NCBI GenBank assembly: GCA_028702695.1
Contig: JAQVOH010000013.1
Coordinates: forward strand, 1-40,462
Length of the DNA: 40,462 bases
Direction of reading: 5' to 3'
From: Desulfotomaculaceae bacterium
GTDB lineage: Bacteria > Bacillota > Desulfotomaculia > Desulfotomaculales > Pelotomaculaceae
The notes under the pieces were generated by a model. That model had not been told where the DNA came from. It did no database searches and worked only from the letters and a program-made list of their open reading frames with translations. The number at the start of each line of letters is the position of its first letter. Within the stretch, counting starts at the first letter, position 1. The position numbers and the translations under genes were made by a program. Below, one piece after another: positions 36,030 through 40,462 of this stretch.

Positions 36030-36435
36030 CTTCGTAGTGAAAGAACTTCAGCAGTTAGAATGGCCTCCGGAAGTACAGATACTCGAGGTGGGGACATCTG
36101 TCTGTTATTATTTGGAGGAAATCAGCCGCTCCCGGCTCGTTATTGCGATAGATGCGATACACGCGAAAAGCAACCCCGGGAGTGTCTACCGCCTGGATAT
36201 TGATGATGTGCTTGATCATCAAGAGCAGGACTTGCACGGTATATCACTTCCCGGGGTGATTAAACGGGCCCAAAATATTAACGGTTTACCGGAAACAGTG
36301 ACTATTTACGGAGTGGAGCCTGAGGATTTAGGCCTGGGGATAATGCCCACAAGCACTTTACAGTTGGTAGGATTTAAGCTTGTTGCTTTAATCACGGCTG
36401 AAATACAACGTTTACTAGGAAAAAAGAAAGGGTGA
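35956..36435 (+). CDS. Hydrogenase maturation protease (HycI/HyaD family)
   Basis: LLILGLGNLLMTDDGIGIFVVKELQQLEWPPEVQILEVGT...VIAIDAI; divergent and overlapping with small-subunit ORF. Confidence 0.9.
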   Translation: MLLSPLSLLILGLGNLLMTDDGIGIFVVKELQQLEWPPEVQILEVGTSVCYYLEEISRSRLVIAIDAIHAKSNPGSVYRLDIDDVLDHQEQDLHGISLPGVIKRAQNINGLPETVTIYGVEPEDLGLGIMPTSTLQLVGFKLVALITAEIQRLLGKKKG

Positions 36436-36463
36436 GGCCGGGTATCGGGCTCACCCTTTCTTT
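36423..36463. terminator. Terminator-like hairpin after protease gene
   Basis: AAAGAAAGGGTGAG-(GCCGGGTATCGGG)-CTCACCCTTTCTTT. Confidence 0.75.
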
Positions 36464-36642
36464 CATTGTTGCAATTTAGGACCCTATCATATATTGCCAA
36501 AAACTAAAAGCAATAAAGGGATACACGTCTATTAAGTCAAATTAAGTAAATGACTATTTCATCATTCGATAAACTGATTTAATTTTTATATTGCTATAAT
36601 TAGTTAATACCTATAAAACTTTTCAACTGGGAGAAAAACAAA

Positions 36643-37791
36643 ATGCGAATCCTTCACACCTCCGACTGGCACCTGGGGCGCATCTTCCACGGTGTGCACC
36701 TCACCAATGACCAGTCCTACATACTAAACCAATTCGTCAAACTGGTTGGGACAAGCAAACCGGACGTCATCCTGATCGCCGGTGACATCTACGACCGCTC
36801 CGTCCCTCCTGCCGAGGCAGTGAAGCTCCTCGATGAGGTACTTTCCAACATCTTGCTGGACTTCGGCATCCCCATTATTATGATCGCAGGCAACCACGAC
36901 AGCCCTGAGCGGCTGGGATTTGGCACCCGTCTGCTGGCCCGCCAGGGCCTGCACCTTATTGGGCAGCTTTCGGATTTTGAGCCGATCGTGCTCCACGACG
37001 CGCATGGACCGGTCTACTTCAGCCCGCTCCCCTATGCCGAGCCGGCTGTGGTGAGAGAAAAATTAGCCAACCCGGAGGCGGTCGACCATGAGTGGGCCAT
37101 GCGTTTGTTAGTTAACCAGGCAGTTAAAAAAATCCCCCCGGATGCCCGTAAGGTGGCAATAGCCCATGCCTTCGTGGCCGGTGGTGAGGTGAGCGAATCG
37201 GAGCGCCCCCTGTCCGTCGGTGGTACGGGGACGGTTGACGCCGCCTGCTTCCAACCCTTCCATTACACGGCCCTTGGGCACCTGCACCAGTCCCAGAATA
37301 ACGGCGCCAGCATCCGCTACGCCGGGTCCCTGATGAAATATTCCTTTTCTGAGGCAGCACATAACAAGTCCGTGACCCTGGTGGAAATGGACGGCGCGGG
37401 GAAAACCACCCTGGAGGAAATCAGCCTCAGCCCACGCCGGGACGTTCGTTGCCTGGAGGGTTTTATAGGTGATATTCTGACCGGGCCGCAAAACGGGGAA
37501 AGCCGGGAAGACTATCTGATGGTCACTTTGCAGGACACCGGCGCGATCCTCGACGCCATCGGCAAACTCCGGGAGGCATACCCCAACGTCCTGCACATCG
37601 AGCGACCGCACCTTGCCATTGGTGGAGAGCTGCGCGGTCCCGGCGGGGACCACCGCCGCTTGAGCGAGAGCGACCTCTTCGCCTCGTTCTTTGAGCAGGT
37701 TACCGGCGACCCGCTTAGTGACGGGCAGGCCAGCGCCTTTGCTGAAACAGTGGAGGAACTATACCGCAAGGAACGGGAGGCGCTGTCATGA
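36643..37791 (+). CDS. sbcD: Exonuclease SbcCD subunit D
   Basis: MRILHTSDWHLGRIFHGVHL, IAGDIYDRSVPPAEA, IAGNHDSPERLGF. Confidence 0.96.
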   Translation: MRILHTSDWHLGRIFHGVHLTNDQSYILNQFVKLVGTSKPDVILIAGDIYDRSVPPAEAVKLLDEVLSNILLDFGIPIIMIAGNHDSPERLGFGTRLLARQGLHLIGQLSDFEPIVLHDAHGPVYFSPLPYAEPAVVREKLANPEAVDHEWAMRLLVNQAVKKIPPDARKVAIAHAFVAGGEVSESERPLSVGGTGTVDAACFQPFHYTALGHLHQSQNNGASIRYAGSLMKYSFSEAAHNKSVTLVEMDGAGKTTLEEISLSPRRDVRCLEGFIGDILTGPQNGESREDYLMVTLQDTGAILDAIGKLREAYPNVLHIERPHLAIGGELRGPGGDHRRLSESDLFASFFEQVTGDPLSDGQASAFAETVEELYRKEREALS

Positions 37792-40462
37792 AACCTTTAA
37801 AGCTTACGATGAACGCTTTCGGGCCATACGCCGGAACACAGGCGCTGGACTTTACAGAATTGGGTGAACGCACCTTCTTTCTGGTGCACGGCCCCACCGG
37901 CTCGGGCAAGACAACCATCTTAGACGCCATCTGCTTTGCCCTCTATGGAGATACCAGCGGGGCGCAGCGTGATGGAAAGCAGATGCGCAGCGACCACGCC
38001 GACCCCTCTGTACCTACCGAAATAACTTTTGACTTTGCCGTCGGTCAAGATACATACCGCATCAAGCGTAATCCTGAACAGGAGCGGCCCAAGAAGCGCG
38101 GCGAAGGCTTTACAGTCATGTCCAACAACGCCACCCTGTGGCAGCGAACCGGAATCACTGCAGACGGTGAAGAGGGGCATGTACTGGAAAGCGGGTGGGT
38201 CAAGGTTACGGAGGCGGTGGAAACGCTGCTGGGGTTTAAGAGCAGCCAGTTCCGCCAGGTGGTGATGCTGCCCCAGGGCGAGTTCCGCCGGCTGTTGAAT
38301 GCAGACTCACGGGAGCGCCAGGTGATCCTGGAAGCTCTCTTTAGGACTGAACTCTATCGCCGCATTGAGGAAGCGCTGAAAGCATCCGCCAAAGAGCTTT
38401 CCGACAACTTTAAAAAGCTGTCGGAAAGAAAAACCTGGGTGCTGCAAGAAGCGAAAGCGGATAACAGGGATGAGCTTGAAAACCGGTATAACCTACATAC
38501 GGACCAACTGAACGAAGCAGCAATTAAAACTGAACTCACCCGAAAAAATGTTAAGGCAGCACAGGACAAGCTGAATGAGGGCAAGCAAGCCAGGGAAAAA
38601 CTTGAGGAAAAAAAGCAGGCTGCAAGCGCTGTAGCTGTTCTAGAGGCAAAAGTTGAAGTGATTAATTCTAAGAAAGCCGTGCTGGCTAAGGCGCGCCTTG
38701 CCTCCAGCCTGCAAGACGCCGAGAAATCCCTGCAAGCCCGCCAAAAAGACGCGTCAGGTACAGCTAAAAACCTCCTGGCCAAAGAGAAAGCTAAGGCTGA
38801 GGCCTCAACCGCTAAAGAAGAGGCGGAAAAGGACCTGGCGGTAGAAACTGCAAGGGAGCCAGAGCGTGAAGCCGCCGGGAAAGAGTTGACCCAACTGGAG
38901 GAACTGACTGGCAAAGTGGCCGCCCTGGCAGAGGCCCGCGAGAAGGCTGTCGAAACCGGCAAATTAGCTTCTATAGCGGAAATAGAGCTTAAGCAGGCCG
39001 AAGTAACTGTGACCCAGCTCAGGGAGACCCTCGATGAAAAAACTTTTGCACACCTTCAAGCGGTAAACCAAGGAGCAAAGGTAGCTGAGTTGGAAGCGGC
39101 CTTCCATAACGCTGAGCAGATCTACCAAAAGAGAAAAAGTCTCGCAGACAAAAGCGGCGAGCTGATGTTTGTAGAAAAGAACCTGAAGCAGGCGGCCGGC
39201 GCCTTGCGGCAGTGCCAGGACAGCTATAGCAAAGCCAGGGACGAACTTACACGCTTACAGGAAGCCTGGAACAAAGGTCAGGCCGCTATTCTTAGCGGCG
39301 CCCTCAAGGAAGGCCTCCCCTGCCCGGTTTGCGGTTCAACGGCTCATCCCTCCCCCGCGAGGAGTAACGTCAGACTTCCCGGGGAAGAGGAAATCAAGGC
39401 TAAACAGCAAGTCGTAGCTAATCTTGAAAAACGCCGCGACAAAGCCCAGCTTGAATTAAATGCTATCACCAACAAAAAAGCAGGAGTCGCGGGCGGTATC
39501 GGGGAGCTTGAGCAGGAGCTGGGGGAAAGGGCCGGCGCTACCCCACAAGCTCTCCTGGCAACAGCTGCAAAAGCCCAAAAAAGCTGGCTGGAGGCCGGCC
39601 AGGCGGCGGCAAACGCCTCTGTCCTAAATGGTGAAATCGAGCAGTTAAAACTCCGGCAGGAAAAAGCAAATGGGCAGCTGGAGGCCTTGCAGCAGGCTTT
39701 CGGTAAAACAAGTGAGGACTACAAAGCAGCGTTGGCTATCGTAAAAGAACGCGAGTCCGCCATTCCTGAGGCGCTCTGCGACCCGGCTTCCCTGCAAAAA
39801 GCCCAGTTGGTGGCCAGGAGAAAGCGTGACCTGCTGCTGGCCGGATTTGAAGTAACTCGCAAGGCCGTAGAGGTTGCGGCTCAGGCGCTGGCCAGGGCTG
39901 AGGCTGCCGAACAGGAAGCCTCTGACTCCCTGCAGACTGCCAGAGAGCGGGCGGCCATTGAAGAACTCGCTTTCAAACGGAGACTGGAGGAATCCGGCTT
40001 TATAACCCTGGCAGAATACGAAGCAGCCAGACTGGAAAAGGCAGCTATGCTGGCGCTGGAAACGGATCTTGGGAATTTTGATGAGGCTGTGGCGAAAGCT
40101 AAAGACCGACTGGACCGGTCAGTCCGGGCGGCTGAAGGACTGTCCGAGCCCAACTTGTCTGCCTTAACGCAGGCTGTAAGTGACCTTGAAAAAGAGCGGG
40201 ACGATTCTTTAGCCCTGGGTTCAAGGTTGCAAACCCAGGTGGAACATGAAAAAGAATGGTTGGAAAAGCTGCGGCAGTTTGCTGATAATTTAAAAGGGTT
40301 GGAAACCAGGCATGAAATAATCGGGCGCATCGCGGAGGTGGCCAACGGTAGAAATAAGTATGGGCTGACCTTCCAACGCTTTGTGCTCGGCGCCCTGCTG
40401 GACGATGTGACGGTGGCCGCCACCCAGCGCCTCAAGCTCATGAGCAGGGGTCGCTACCACCT
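37788..40462 (+). CDS. sbcC: Exonuclease SbcCD subunit C, C-terminus beyond window
   Basis: Not in ORF track (no stop in window). ATGAAACCTTTAAAGCTTACG... start overlaps sbcD stop; Walker A GPTGSGKTTILDAICFALYG; coiled coil; zinc hook CPVCGSTAHPSP. Confidence 0.95.
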   Translation, partial: MKPLKLTMNAFGPYAGTQALDFTELGERTFFLVHGPTGSGKTTILDAICFALYGDTSGAQRDGKQMRSDHADPSVPTEITFDFAVGQDTYRIKRNPEQERPKKRGEGFTVMSNNATLWQRTGITADGEEGHVLESGWVKVTEAVETLLGFKSSQFRQVVMLPQGEFRRLLNADSRERQVILEALFRTELYRRIEEALKASAKELSDNFKKLSERKTWVLQEAKADNRDELENRYNLHTDQLNEAAIKTELTRKNVKAAQDKLNEGKQAREKLEEKKQAASAVAVLEAKVEVINSKKAVLAKARLASSLQDAEKSLQARQKDASGTAKNLLAKEKAKAEASTAKEEAEKDLAVETAREPEREAAGKELTQLEELTGKVAALAEAREKAVETGKLASIAEIELKQAEVTVTQLRETLDEKTFAHLQAVNQGAKVAELEAAFHNAEQIYQKRKSLADKSGELMFVEKNLKQAAGALRQCQDSYSKARDELTRLQEAWNKGQAAILSGALKEGLPCPVCGSTAHPSPARSNVRLPGEEEIKAKQQVVANLEKRRDKAQLELNAITNKKAGVAGGIGELEQELGERAGATPQALLATAAKAQKSWLEAGQAAANASVLNGEIEQLKLRQEKANGQLEALQQAFGKTSEDYKAALAIVKERESAIPEALCDPASLQKAQLVARRKRDLLLAGFEVTRKAVEVAAQALARAEAAEQEASDSLQTARERAAIEELAFKRRLEESGFITLAEYEAARLEKAAMLALETDLGNFDEAVAKAKDRLDRSVRAAEGLSEPNLSALTQAVSDLEKERDDSLALGSRLQTQVEHEKEWLEKLRQFADNLKGLETRHEIIGRIAEVANGRNKYGLTFQRFVLGALLDDVTVAATQRLKLMSRGRYH

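Noticed and set aside
38354-40441. Long minus-strand ORFs 38354..38962 and 39881..40441 (Ser/Ala-rich)
   Set aside because: Antisense to the clear SbcC coiled-coil reading frame on the plus strand; low-complexity shadow ORFs.
1-40462. CRISPR array
   Set aside because: No regularly spaced direct repeats with unique spacers found; the only repeated hairpins are three dispersed copies.
1-40462. tRNA or rRNA genes
   Set aside because: No tRNA-like GGTTCGANTCC arm with acceptor pairing or rRNA signature recognised by eye; a tRNAscan run would be needed to exclude them fully.

Overview
Chromosomal window from a spore-forming, anaerobic Firmicute (Peptococcaceae/Pelotomaculum/Desulfotomaculum-like, judged from gene content only). 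About 33 CDS are supported. They include sporulation genes (spoIIP partial, spmAB, spoVR-yhbH-prkA, a GerMN lipoprotein), cmk-plsC-ispH::rpsA, aroF, a HutP-family gene, rluB, murT-gatD, acyP, ldcA, iorAB-paaK, an NlpC/P60 endopeptidase, an SLH-DUF4855 protein, a DUF433/DUF5615 TA-like pair, a [NiFe] hydrogenase with protease, and sbcDC (sbcC partial). The most notable signal is non-coding. Two separate 5' leaders, upstream of aroF (minus strand, ~7052-6932) and of iorAB-paaK (plus strand, ~24501-24660), each carry an array of (G/U)AG triplets at ~5-nt spacing followed by an intrinsic terminator ~160 nt before the start codon. This is the architecture of TRAP-type (MtrB) tryptophan attenuators and suggests an aromatic amino acid regulon that includes indolepyruvate oxidoreductase and an aryl-CoA ligase. 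No mtrB gene is in the window, but a HutP-family RNA-binding protein gene lies directly upstream of the aroF leader. Other points of interest: a hydrogenase small subunit that lacks its N-terminal CxxC and overlaps a divergent protease gene, a thrice-repeated hairpin (one copy a 49-bp perfect palindrome), and a ~220-bp inverted-repeat element. All calls come from reading the sequence; no searches or folding were run.
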